Assembly (NCBI GenBank): GCA_964057225.1
Contig: OZ059900.1
Coordinates: forward strand, 16,383,638 to 16,447,637
Source: Auanema rhodensis
Lineage: Eukaryota > Nematoda > Chromadorea > Rhabditida > Rhabditidae
DNA: 64,000 nt
Reading direction: 5' to 3'
A program made the translations under genes and the position numbers. Shown here piece by piece: positions 1 through 10,260 of this stretch. How positions within the stretch are numbered: position 1 is the stretch's first letter; every line of letters begins with the position of its first letter. The notes below the pieces were generated by a model. It was given only the letters and a program-made list of their open reading frames with translations, ran no database searches and was not told the DNA's origin.

Positions 1-16
1 TTGTATTTTTCTAGTG

Positions 17-59
17 TTCAGCATGTAAAATGCTTCATTTTGGTATGTAACACGCTGAA
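17..59. repeat. Imperfect inverted repeat, present once per monomer
   Basis: The arm at 17-28 (TTCAGCATGTAA) pairs with the arm at 48-59 (TAACACGCTGAA) at 10 of 12 positions, with mismatches at 23/53 and 27/49 and a 19-base spacer. A competing small hairpin lies inside: AGCAT at 20-24 with ATGCT at 30-34 around a 5-base loop. The element recurs in essentially all 187 monomers. The T27 change in type-s monomers repairs the 27/49 mismatch. Function is unknown; short dyads are common in centromeric satellites, and whether this one extrudes or binds protein cannot be read from sequence. Confidence 0.75.
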
Positions 60-76
60 ATTCGTTGCATTTGACG
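60..76 (+). other. Degenerate CENP-B-box-like motif
   Basis: ATTCGTTGCATTTGACG reads in register with the mammalian CENP-B box core (N-TTCG-4N-A-2N-CGGG-N). The TTCG half, the following TTG and the central A agree, but the CGGG half is TGAC, so six of nine core positions match. The motif recurs in every monomer. It is altered in A67 copies (M68, M71, M86, M101, M110), in M89 (T63) and in A76 copies (M168, M173, M175). The missing CGGG half makes CENP-B binding doubtful, and many hosts lack CENP-B. This is a weak resemblance. Confidence 0.3.
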
Positions 77-90
77 ACTCATATGAACAA

Positions 91-100
91 AAATCGATTT
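91..100. repeat. Perfect 10-bp palindrome with ClaI hexamer
   Basis: AAATCGATTT is its own reverse complement and holds one ATCGAT per monomer. I saw no copy in which the hexamer is broken, so ClaI should cut essentially every unit and give a 342-bp ladder. CATATG at 80-85 gives a similar single NdeI site per unit. M95 (C80 to A) loses the NdeI site, and M32 (T248) gains a second one. Confidence 0.85.
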
Positions 101-166
101 AATCAATATTAGCCATAAGGGGCGTGCCCTCAGAATATGCTAATTTCCTTAATTTTCTAACCCCTG

Positions 167-173
167 TTTTTTT
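167..173 (+). repeat. T7 homopolymer, the array's main indel hotspot
   Basis: A run of seven T follows CCCCTG in the consensus. It is eight T in M31, M78, M83, M93, M98 and M107, and is interrupted by C171 in M68 and M71. M78 also loses one T from the run at 6-10, leaving its length unchanged at 342. These are the only length changes I found in 64 kb. All 8-T copies except M31 belong to the A202/A239 monomer type (k), so the longer run is mostly inherited by copying rather than arising repeatedly. Confidence 0.85.
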
Positions 174-280
174 GTCGTGAAAGTGGAACTAGACGTTGTA
201 CGAACAATTTTGAGCTAGGTTTCATTGACATTGCATGAGTTTGAACACATGAAATCGTAAGTCAAAACCTTGTTTACAGC

Positions 281-306
281 GAAATTTCCAAAAACTGGTT
301 TTCCAG
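281..306. repeat. Cluster of short palindromes
   Basis: GAAATTTC (281-288) is a perfect palindrome. It is followed by AAAACTGGTTTT (291-302), a near-palindrome with five pairing positions on each side, and overlapping CTGG-TTTT-CCAG (295-306). The cluster is almost invariant across the array; I noticed only A277 in M102 and C275 in M16 just upstream. It is described as structure only; no binding factor is implied. Confidence 0.7.
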
Positions 307-317
307 CATAATAAAAT

Positions 318-333
318 ATTTCTCATGGGAAAT
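318..333. repeat. 16-bp dyad with coupled variants
   Basis: ATTTCTCATGGGAAAT folds on its centre with seven Watson-Crick pairs and one T-G pair (323/328). In type-j monomers (M11, M23, M71, M77, M82, M91, M97, M106) C322 becomes T and G328 becomes A together. That turns the 323/328 pair into T-A and the 322/329 pair into T-G, so the pairing count is unchanged. G322 copies (M125, M134, M137, M141, M145) instead break the 322/329 pair. Linkage by common descent is enough to explain the coupling. Confidence 0.75.
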
Positions 334-3300
334 ACTGTGTTTTTGTATTTTTCTAGTGTTCAGCATGTAAAATGCTTCATTTTAGTATGTAACACGCTGA
401 AATTCGTTGCATTTGACGACTCATATGAACAAAAATCGATTTAATCAATATTAGCCATAAGGGGCGTGCCCTCAGAATATGCTAATTTCCTTAATTTTCT
501 AACCCCTGTTTTTTTGTCGTGAAAGTGGAACTAGGCGTTGTACGAACAATTTTGAGCTAGGTTTCATTGACATTGCATGAGTTTGAACACATGAAATCGT
601 AAGTGAAAACCTTGTTTACAGCGAAATTTCCAAAAACTGGTTTTCCAGCATAATAAAATATTTCTCATGGGAAATACTGTGTTTTTGTATTTTTCTAGTG
701 TTCAGCATGTAAAATGCTTCATATTAGTATGTAACACGCTGAAATTCGTTGCATTTGACGACTCATATGAACAAAAATCGATTTAATCAATATTAGCCAT
801 AAGGGGCGTGCCCTCAGAATATGCTAATTTCCTTAATTTTCTAACCCCTGTTTTTTTGTCGTGAAAGTGGAACTAGACGTTGTACGAACAATTTTGAGCT
901 AAGTTTCATTGACATTGCATGAGTTTGAACACATGAAATCGTAAGTCAAAACCTTGTTTACAGCGAAATTTCCAAAAACTGGTTTTCCAGCATAATAAAA
1001 TATTTCTCATGGGAAATACTGTGTTTTTGTATTTTTCTAGTGTTCAGCATGTAAAATGCTTCATTTTAGTATGTAACACGCTGAAATTCGTTGCATTTGA
1101 CGACTCATATGAACAAAAATCGATTTAATCAATATTAGCCATAAGGGGTGTGCCCTCAGAATATGCTAATTTCCTCAATTTTCTAACCCCTGTTTTTTTG
1201 TCGTGAAAGTGGAACTAGACGTTGTACGAACAATTTTGAGCTAGGTTTCATTGACATTGCATGAGTTTGAACACATGAAATCGTAAGTCAAAACCTTGTT
1301 TACAGCGAAATTTCCAAAAACTGGTTTTCCAGCATAATAAAATATTTCTCATGGGAAATACTGTGTTTTTGTATTTTTCTAGTGTTCAGCATGTAAAATG
1401 CTTCATTTCAGTATGTAACACGCTGAAATTCGTTGCATTTGACGACTCATATGAACAAAAATCGATTTAATCAATATTAGCCATAAGGGGCGTGCCCTCA
1501 GAATATGCTAATTTCCTTAATTTTCTAACCCTTGTTTTTTTGTCGTGAAAGTGGAACTAGACGTTGTACGAACAATTTTGAGCTAAGTTTCATTGACATT
1601 GCATGAGTTTGAACACATGAAATCGTAAGTCAAAACCTTGTTTACAGCGAAATTTCCAAAAACTGGTTTTCCAGCATAATAAAATATTTCTCATGGGAAA
1701 TACTGTGTTTTTGTTTTTTTCTAGTGTTCAGCATGTAAAATGCTTCATTTTGGTATGTAACACGCTGAAATTCGTTGCATTTGACGACTCATATGAACAA
1801 AAATCGATTTAATCAATATTAGCCATAAGGGGCGTGCCCTCAGAATATGCTAATTTCCTTAATTTTCTAACCCCTGTTTTTTTGTCGTGAAAGTGGAACT
1901 AGGCGTTGTACGAACAATTTTGAGCTAGGTTTCATTGACATTGCATGAGTTTGAACACATGAAATCGTAAGTGAAAACCTTGTTTACAGCGAAATTTCCA
2001 AAAACTGGTTTTCCAGCATAATAAAATATTTCTCATGGGAAATACTGTGTTTTTGTATTTTTCTAGTGTTCAGCATGTAAAATGCTTCATTTTAGTATGT
2101 AACACGCTGAAATTCGTTGCATTTGACGACTCATATGAACAAAAATCGATTTAATCAATATTAGCCATAAGGGGCGTGCCCTCAGAATATGCTAATTTCC
2201 TTAATTTTCTAACCCTTGTTTTTTTGTCGTGAAAGTGGAACTAGACGTTGTACGAACAATTTTGAGCTAGGTTTCATTGACATTGCATGAGTTTGAACAC
2301 ATGAAATCGTAAGTGAAAACCTTGTTTACAGCGAAATTTCCAAAAACTGGTTTTCCAGCATAATAAAATATTTCTCATGGGAAATACTGTGTTTTTGTAT
2401 TTTTCTAGTGTTCAGCATGTAAAATGCTTCATTTTAGTATGTAACACGCTGAAATTCGTTGCATTTGACGACTCATATGAACAAAAATCGATTTAATCAA
2501 TATTAGCCATAAGGGGTGTGCCCTCAGAATATGCTAATTTCCTTAATTTTCTAACCCCTGTTTTTTTGTCGTGAAAGTGGAACTAGACGTTGTACGAACA
2601 ATTTTGAGCTACGTTTCATTGACATTGCATGAGTTTGAACACATGAAATCGTAAGTCAAAACCTTGTTTACAGCGAAATTTCCAAAAACTGGTTTTCCAG
2701 CATAATAAAATATTTCTCATGGGAAATACTGTGTTTTTGTTTTTTTCTAGTGTTCAGCATGTAAAATGCTTCATTTTAGTATGTAACACGCTGAAATTCG
2801 TTGCATTTGACGACTCATATGAACAAAAATCGATTTAATCAATATTAGCCATAAAGGGTGTGCCCTCAGAATATGCTAATTTCCTTAATTTTCTAACCCC
2901 TGTTTTTTTGTCGTGAAAGTGGAACTAGACGTTGTACGAACAATTTTGAGCTAGGTTTCATTGACATTGCATGAGTTTGAACACATGAAATCGTAAGTCA
3001 AAACCTTGTTTACAGCGAAATTTCCAAAAACTGGTTTTCCAGCATAATAAAATATTTCTCATGGGAAATACTGTGTTTTTGTATTTTTCTAGTGTTCAGC
3101 ATGTAAAATGCTTCATTTCAGTATGTAACACGCTGAAATTCGTTGCATTTGACGACTCATATGAACAAAAATCGATTTAATCAATATTAGCCATAAGGGG
3201 CGTGCCCTCAGAATATGCTAATTTCCTTAATTTTCTAACCCCTGTTTTTTTGTCGTGAAAGTGGAACTAGACGTTGTACGAACAATTTTGAGCTAGGTTT

Positions 3301-4104
3301 CATTGACATTGCATGAGTTTGAACACATGAAATCGTAAGTCAAAACCTTGTTTACAGCGAAATTTCCAAAAACTGGTTTTCCAGCATAATAAAATATTTC
3401 TCATGGGAAATACTGTGTTTTTGTATTTTTCTAGTGTTCAGCATGTAAAATGCTTCATTTTAGTATGTAACACGCTGAAATTCGTTGCATTTGACGACTC
3501 ATATGAACAAAAATCGATTTAATCAATATTAGCCATAAGGGGCGTGCCCTCAGAATATGCTAATTTCCTTAATTTTCTAACCCCTGTTTTTTTGTCGTGA
3601 AAGTGGAACTAGACGTTGTACGAACAATTTTGAGCTAGGTTTCATTGACATTGCATGAGTTTGAACACATGAAATCGTAAGTCAAAACCTTGTTTACAGC
3701 GAAATTTCCAAAAACTGGTTTTCCAGCATAATAAAATATTTTTCATGAGAAATACTGTGTTTTTGTATTTTTCTAGTGTTCAGCATGTAAAATGCTTCAT
3801 TTTAGTATGTAACACGCTGAAATTCGTTGCATTTGACGACTCATATGAACAAAAATCGATTTAATCAATATTAGCCATAAGGGGCGTGCCCTCAGAATAT
3901 GCTAATTTCCTTAATTTTCTAACCCCTGTTTTTTTGTCGTGAAAGTGGAACTAGACGTTGTACAAACAATTTTGAGCTAGGTTTCATTGACATTGCATGA
4001 ATTTGAACACATAAAATCGTAAGTCAAAACCTTGTTTACAGCGAAATTTCCAAAAACTGGTTTTCCAGCATAATAAAATATTTCTCATGGGAAATGCTGT
4101 GTTT

Positions 4105-7100
4105 TTGTATTTTTCTAGTGTTCAGCATGTAAAATGCTTCATTTTGGTATGTAACACGCTGAAATTCGTTGCATTTGACGACTCATATGAACAAAAATCG
4201 ATTTAATCAATATTAGCCATAAGGGGCGTGCCCTCAGAATATGCTAATTTCCTTAATTTTCTAACCCCTGTTTTTTTGTCGTGAAAGTGGAACTAGACGT
4301 TGTACGAACAATTTTGAGCTAGGTTTCATTGACATTGCATGAGTTTGAACACATGAAATCGTAAGTCAAAACCTTGTTTACAGCGAAATTTCCAAAAACT
4401 GGTTTTCCAGCATAATAAAATATTTCTCATGGGAAATACTGTGTTTTTGTATTTTTCTAGTGTTCAGCATGTAAAATGCTTCATTTTAGTATGTAACACG
4501 CTGAAATTCGTTGCATTTGACGACTCATATGAACAAAAATCGATTTAATCAATATTAGCCATAAGGGGCGTGCCCTCAGAATATGCTAATTTCCTTAATT
4601 TTCTAACCCCTGTTTTTTTGTCGTGAAAGTGGAACTAGGCGTTGTACGAACAATTTTGAGCTAGGTTTCATTGACATTGCATGAGTTTGAACACATGAAA
4701 TCGTAAGTGAAAACCTTGTTTACAGCGAAATTTCCAAAAACTGGTTTTCCAGCATAATAAAATATTTCTCATGGGAAATACTGTGTTTTTGTATTTTTCT
4801 AGTGTTCAGCATGTAAAATGCTTCATATTAGTATGTAACACGCTGAAATTCGTTGCATTTGACGACTCATATGAACAAAAATCGATTTAATCAATATTAG
4901 CCATAAGGGGCGTGCCCTCAGAATATGCTAATTTCCTTAATTTTCTAACCCCTGTTTTTTTGTCGTGAAAGTGGAACTAGACGTTGTACGAACAATTTTG
5001 AGCTAAGTTTCATTGACATTGCATGAGTTTGAACACATGAAATCGTAAGTCAAAACCTTGTTTACAGCGAAATTTCCAAAAACTGGTTTTCCAGCATAAT
5101 AAAATATTTCTCATGGGAAATACTGTGTTTTTGTTTTTTTCTAGTGTTCAGCATGTAAAATGCTTCATTTTAGTATGTAACACGCTGAAATTCGTTGCAT
5201 TTGACGACTCATATGAACAAAAATCGATTTAATCAATATTAGCCATAAGGGGTGTGCCCTCAGAATATGCTAATTTCCTCAATTTTCTAACCCCTGTTTT
5301 TTTGTCGTGAAAGTGGAACTAGACGTTGTACGAACAATTTTGAGCTAGGTTTCATTGACATTGCATGAGTTTGAACACATGAAATCGTAAGTCAAAACCT
5401 TGTTCACAGCGAAATTTCCAAAAACTGGTTTTCCAGCATAATAAAATATTTCTCATGGGAAATACTGTGTTTTTGTATTTTTCTAGTGTTCAGCATGTAA
5501 AATGCTTCATTTCAGTATGTAACACGCTGAAATTCGTTGCATTTGACGACTCATATGAACAAAAATCGATTTAATCAATATTAGCCATAAGGGGCGTGCC
5601 CTCAGAATATGCTAATTTCCTTAATTTTCTAACCCTTGTTTTTTTGTCGTGAAAGTGGAACTAGACGTTGTACGAACAATTTTGAGCTAAGTTTCATTGA
5701 CATTGCATGAGTTTGAACACATGAAATCGTAAGTCAAAACCTTGTTTACAGCGAAATTTCCAAAAACTGGTTTTCCAGCATAATAAAATATTTCTCATGG
5801 GAAATACTGTGTTTTTGTTTTTTTCTAGTGTTCAGCATGTAAAATGCTTCATTTTGGTATGTAACACGCTGAAATTCGTTGCATTTGACGACTCATATGA
5901 ACAAAAATCGATTTAATCAATATTAGCCATAAGGGGCGTGCCCTCAGAATATGCTAATTTCCTTAATTTTCTAACCCCTGTTTTTTTGTCGTGAAAGTGG
6001 AACTAGGCGTTGTACGAACAATTTTGAGCTAGGTTTCATTGACATTGCATGAGTTTGAACACATGAAATCGTAAGTGAAAACCTTGTTTACAGCGAAATT
6101 TCCAAAAACTGGTTTTCCAGCATAATAAAATATTTCTCATGGGAAATACTGTGTTTTTGTATTTTTCTAGTGTTCAGCATGTAAAATGCTTCATTTTAGT
6201 ATGTAACACGCTGAAATTCGTTGCATTTGACGACTCATATGAACAAAAATCGATTTAATCAATATTAGCCATAAGGGGCGTGCCCTCAGAATATGCTAAT
6301 TTCCTTAATTTTCTAACCCTTGTTTTTTTGTCGTGAAAGTGGAACTAGACGTTGTACGAACAATTTTGAGCTAGGTTTCATTGACATTGCATGAGTTTGA
6401 ACACATGAAATCGTAAGTGAAAACCTTGTTTACAGCGAAATTTCCAAAAACTGGTTTTCCAGCATAATAAAATATTTCTCATGGGAAATACTGTGTTTTT
6501 GTATTTTTCTAGTGTTCAGCATGTAAAATGCTTCATATTAGTATGTAACACGCTGAAATTCGTTGCATTTGACGACTCATATGAACAAAAATCGATTTAA
6601 TCAATATTAGCCATAAGGGGCGTGCCCTCAGAATATGCTAATTTCCTTAATTTTCTAACCCCTGTTTTTTTGTCGTGAAAGTGGAACTAGACGTTGTACG
6701 AACAATTTTGAGCTAAGTTTCATTGACATTGCATGAGTTTGAACACATGAAATCGTAAGTCAAAACCTTGTTTACAGCGAAATTTCCAAAAACTGGTTTT
6801 CCAGCATAATAAAATATTTCTCATGGGAAATACTGTGTTTTTGTTTTTTTCTAGTGTTCAGCATGTAAAATGCTTCATTTTAGTATGTAACACGCTGAAA
6901 TTCGTTGCATTTGACGACTCATATGAACAAAAATCGATTTAATCAATATTAGCCATAAGGGGTGTGCCCTCAGAATATGCTAATTTCCTTAATTTTCTAA
7001 CCCTTGTTTTTTTGTCGTGAAAGTGGAACTAGACGTTGTACGAACAATTTTGAGCTAAGTTTCATTGACATTGCATGAGTTTGAACACATGAAATCGTAA

Positions 7101-8208
7101 GTCAAAACCTTGTTTACAGCGAAATTTCCAAAAACTGGTTTTCCAGCATAATAAAATATTTCTCATGGGAAATACTGTGTTTTTGTTTTTTTCTAGTGTT
7201 CAGCATGTAAAATGCTTAATTTTAGTATGTAACACGCTGAAATTCGTTGCATTTGACGACTCATATGAACAAAAATCGATTTAATCAATATTAGCCATAA
7301 GGGGCGTGCCCTCAGAATATGCTAATTTCCTTAATTTTCTAACCCCTGTTTTTTTGTCGTTAAAGTGGAACTAGACGTTGTACGAACAATTTTGAGCTAG
7401 GTTTCATTGACATTGCATGAGTTTGAACACATGAAATCGTAAGTCAAAACCTTGTTTACAGCGAAATTTCCAAAAACTGGTTTTCCAGCATAATAAAATA
7501 TTTCTCATGGGAAATACTGTGTTTTTGTATTTTTCTAGTGTTCAGCATGTAAAATGCTTCATTTTAGTATGTAACACGCTGAAATTCGTTGCATTTGACG
7601 ACTCATATGAACAAAAATCGATTTAATCAATATTAGCCATAAGGGGCGTGCCCTCAGAATATGCTAATTTCCTTAATTTTCTAACCCCTGTTTTTTTGTC
7701 GTGAAAGTGGAACTAGACGTTGTACGAACAATTTTGAGCTAGGTTTCATTGACATTGCATGAGTTTGAACACATGAAATCGTAAGTCAAAACCTTGTTTA
7801 CAGCGAAATTTCCAAAAACTGGTTTTCCAGCATAATAAAATATTTTTCATGAGAAATACTGTGTTTTTGTATTTTTCTAGTGTTCAGCATGTAAAATGCT
7901 TCATTTTAGTATGTAACACGCTGAAATTCGTTGCATTTGACGACTCATATGAACAAAAATCGATTTAATCAATATTAGCCATAAGGGGCGTGCCCTCAGA
8001 ATATGCTAATTTCCTTAATTTTCTAACCCCTGTTTTTTTGTCGTGAAAGTGGAACTAGACGTTGTACAAACAATTTTGAGCTAGGTTTCATTGACATTGC
8101 ATGAGTTTGAACACATGAAATCGTAAGTCAAAACCTTGTTTACAGCGAAATTTCCAAAAACTGGTTTTCCAGCATAATAAAATATTTCTCATGGGAAATA
8201 CTGTGTTT
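4105..8208 (+). repeat. 12-monomer HOR, copy 2 (M13-M24)
   Basis: Monomer order: a, b, c, T5+T123+C150, e, f, g, c, T5+T123+T164+A218, T5+A36+T179, j, k. It starts with the same a-b-c opening as base 1, 4104 bp later, and ends with the same j-k pair. The three monomers before j differ from copy 1. The inserted A36 monomer (M22) is the first instance of the A36-j-k module that recurs between 25 and 37 kb. M24 carries A202 but not A239. M16 has private C275. Confidence 0.85.
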
Positions 8209-10260
8209 TTGTTTTTTTCTAGTGTTCAGCATGTAGAATGCTTCATTTTAGTATGTAACACGCTGAAATTCGTTGCATTTGACGACTCATATGAACAAAA
8301 ATCGATTTAATCAATATTAGCCATAAGGGGTGTGCCCTCAGAATATGCTAATTTCCTTAATTTTCTAACCCCTGTTTTTTTGTCGTGAAAGTGGAACTAG
8401 GCGTTGTACGAACAATTTTGAGCTAGGTTTCTTTGACATTGCATGAGTTTGAACACATGAAATCGTAAGTGAAAACCTTGTTTACAGCGAAATTTCCAAA
8501 AACTGGTTTTCCAGCATAATAAAATATTTCTCATGGGAAATACTGTGTTTTTGTATTTTTCTAGTGTTCAGCATGTAAAATGCTTCATTTTAGTATGTAA
8601 CACGCTGAAATTCGTTGCATTTGACGACTCATATGAACAAAAATCGATTTAATCAATATTAGCCATAAGGGGCGTGCCCTCAGAATATGCTAATTTCCTT
8701 AATTTTCTAACCCTTGTTTTTTTGTCGTGAAAGTGGAACTAGACGTTGTACGAACAATTTTGAGCTAGGTTTCATTGACATTGCATGAGTTTGAACACAT
8801 GAAATCGTAAGTGAAAACCTTGTTTACAGCGAAATTTCCAAAAACTGGTTTTCCAGCATAATAAAATATTTCTCATGGGAAATACTGTGTTTTTGTATTT
8901 TTCTAGTGTTCAGCATGTAAAATGCTTCATATTAGTATGTAACACGCTGAAATTCGTTGCATTTGACGACTCATATGAACAAAAATCGATTTAATCAATA
9001 TTAGCCATAAGGGGCGTGCCCTCAGAATATGCTAATTTCCTTAATTTTCTAACCCCTGTTTTTTTGTCGTGAAAGTGGAACTAGACGTTGTACGAACAAT
9101 TTGGAGCTAAGTTTCATTGACATTGCATGAGTTTGAACACATGAAATCGTAAGTCAAAACCTTGTTTACAGCGAAATTTCCAAAAACTGGTTTTCCAGCA
9201 TAATAAAATATTTCTCATGGGAAATACTGTGTTTTTGTTTTTTTCTAGTGTTCAGCATGTAAAATGCTTCATTTTAGTATGTAACACGCTGAAATTCGTT
9301 GCATTTGACGACTCATATGAACAAAAATCGATTTAATCAATATTAGCCATAAGGGGTGTGCCCTCAGAATATGCTAATTTCCTTAATTTTCTAACCCCTG
9401 TTTTTTTGTCGTGAAAGTGGAACTAGACGTTGTACGAACAATTTTGAGCTAGGTTTCATTGACATTGCATGAGTTTGAACACATGAAATCGTAAGTCAAA
9501 ACCTTGTTTACAGCGAAATTTCCAAAAACTGGTTTTCCAGCATAATAAAATATTTCTCATGGGAAATACTGTGTTTTTGTTTTTTTCTAGTGTTCAGCAT
9601 GTAAAATGCTTCATTTTAGTATGTAACACGCTGAAATTCGTTGCATTTGACGACTCATATGAACAAAAATCGATTTAATCAATATTAGCCATAAGGGGTG
9701 TGCCCTCAGAATATGCTAATTTCCTTAATTTTCTAACCCCTGTTTTTTTGTCGTGAAAGTGGAACTAGACGTTGTACGAACAATTTTGAGCTAGGTTTCA
9801 TTGACATTGCATGAGTTTGAACACATGAAATCGTAAGTCAAAACCTTGTTTACAGCGAAATTTCCAAAAACTGGTTTTCCAGCATAATAAAATATTTCTC
9901 ATGGGAAATACTGTGTTTTTGTATTTTTCTAGTGTTCAGCATGTAAAATGCTTCATTTCAGTATGTAACACGCTGAAATTCGTTGCATTTGACGACTCAT
10001 ATGAACAAAAATCGATTTAATCAATATTAGCCATAAGGGGCGTGCCCTCAGAATATGCTAATTTCCTTAATTTTCTAACCCTTGTTTTTTTGTCGTGAAA
10101 GTGGAACTAGACGTTGTACGAACAATTTTGAGCTAAGTTTCATTGACATTGCATGAGTTTGAACACATGAAATCGTAAGTCAAAACCTTGTTTACAGCGA
10201 AATTTCCAAAAACTGGTTTTCCAGCATAATAAAATATTTCTCATGGGAAATACTGTGTTT
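8209..10260 (+). repeat. 6-monomer block x-g-c-d-d-e (M25-M30)
   Basis: Order: x, g, c, d, d, e. This is the 5-mer x-g-c-d-e with the d monomer doubled (M28 and M29 both T5+T123). M25 carries private G28 and T224, and M27 carries private G211. The doubled d is the expected product of unequal exchange between adjacent homologous monomers. Confidence 0.8.

Larger units (their letters stand above)
1..342 (+). repeat. Reference monomer (M1), basis for position numbering
   Basis: This copy defines the numbering used in all entries. It matches the majority sequence except G42. Landmarks within the unit: imperfect inverted repeat 17-28/48-59; CENP-B-box-like motif 60-76; NdeI hexamer CATATG 80-85; perfect palindrome 91-100 containing the ClaI hexamer ATCGAT; T7 tract 167-173; palindrome GAAATTTC 281-288; CTGG/CCAG arms 295-306; palindrome AAATATTT 314-321; dyad 318-333. 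The length equals 2 x 171 and 3 x 114. I found only weak similarity between the halves (for example 67-96 against 233-257), so a dimeric origin is not demonstrated. Confidence 0.95.
1..4104 (+). repeat. 12-monomer HOR, copy 1 (M1-M12)
   Basis: Monomer order: a, b, c, T123+C150, e, f, g, T123+C218, T5+A119+T123, C41, j, k. The unit is 12 x 342 = 4104 bp and is followed directly by a second copy. M12 is the most altered member: A202, A239, A251 and G334. The order matches the next copy at positions 1-7 and 11-12; monomers 8-10 differ, which points to a block exchange inside the HOR after duplication. No gene is present. Confidence 0.85.

Noticed and set aside
309-321. AATAAA polyadenylation-like hexamer in each monomer
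   Set aside because: The hexamer is present in the AT-rich consensus, but there is no transcript or coding sequence to terminate. Transcription of the array is possible but not shown.
1-342. Alpha satellite dimer (342 = 2 x 171)
   Set aside because: The halves show only weak, indel-laden similarity (for example 67-96 against 233-257), and the sequence does not resemble primate alpha satellite. The length match is probably coincidence or reflects two-nucleosome spacing.
301-342. TATA-like and AT-rich promoter-like stretch AATAAAATATTT
   Set aside because: At 66% A+T such strings are expected by chance, and no gene lies downstream in any monomer.
325-444. Repeated ATG-led open frame of 39 codons spanning the monomer junction, recurring every 342 bp
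   Set aside because: 342 is a multiple of three, so any open stretch repeats in frame across the array. The frame ends at TAA (monomer 100-102), it has no recognisable domain, and substitutions show no coding pattern that I can see.
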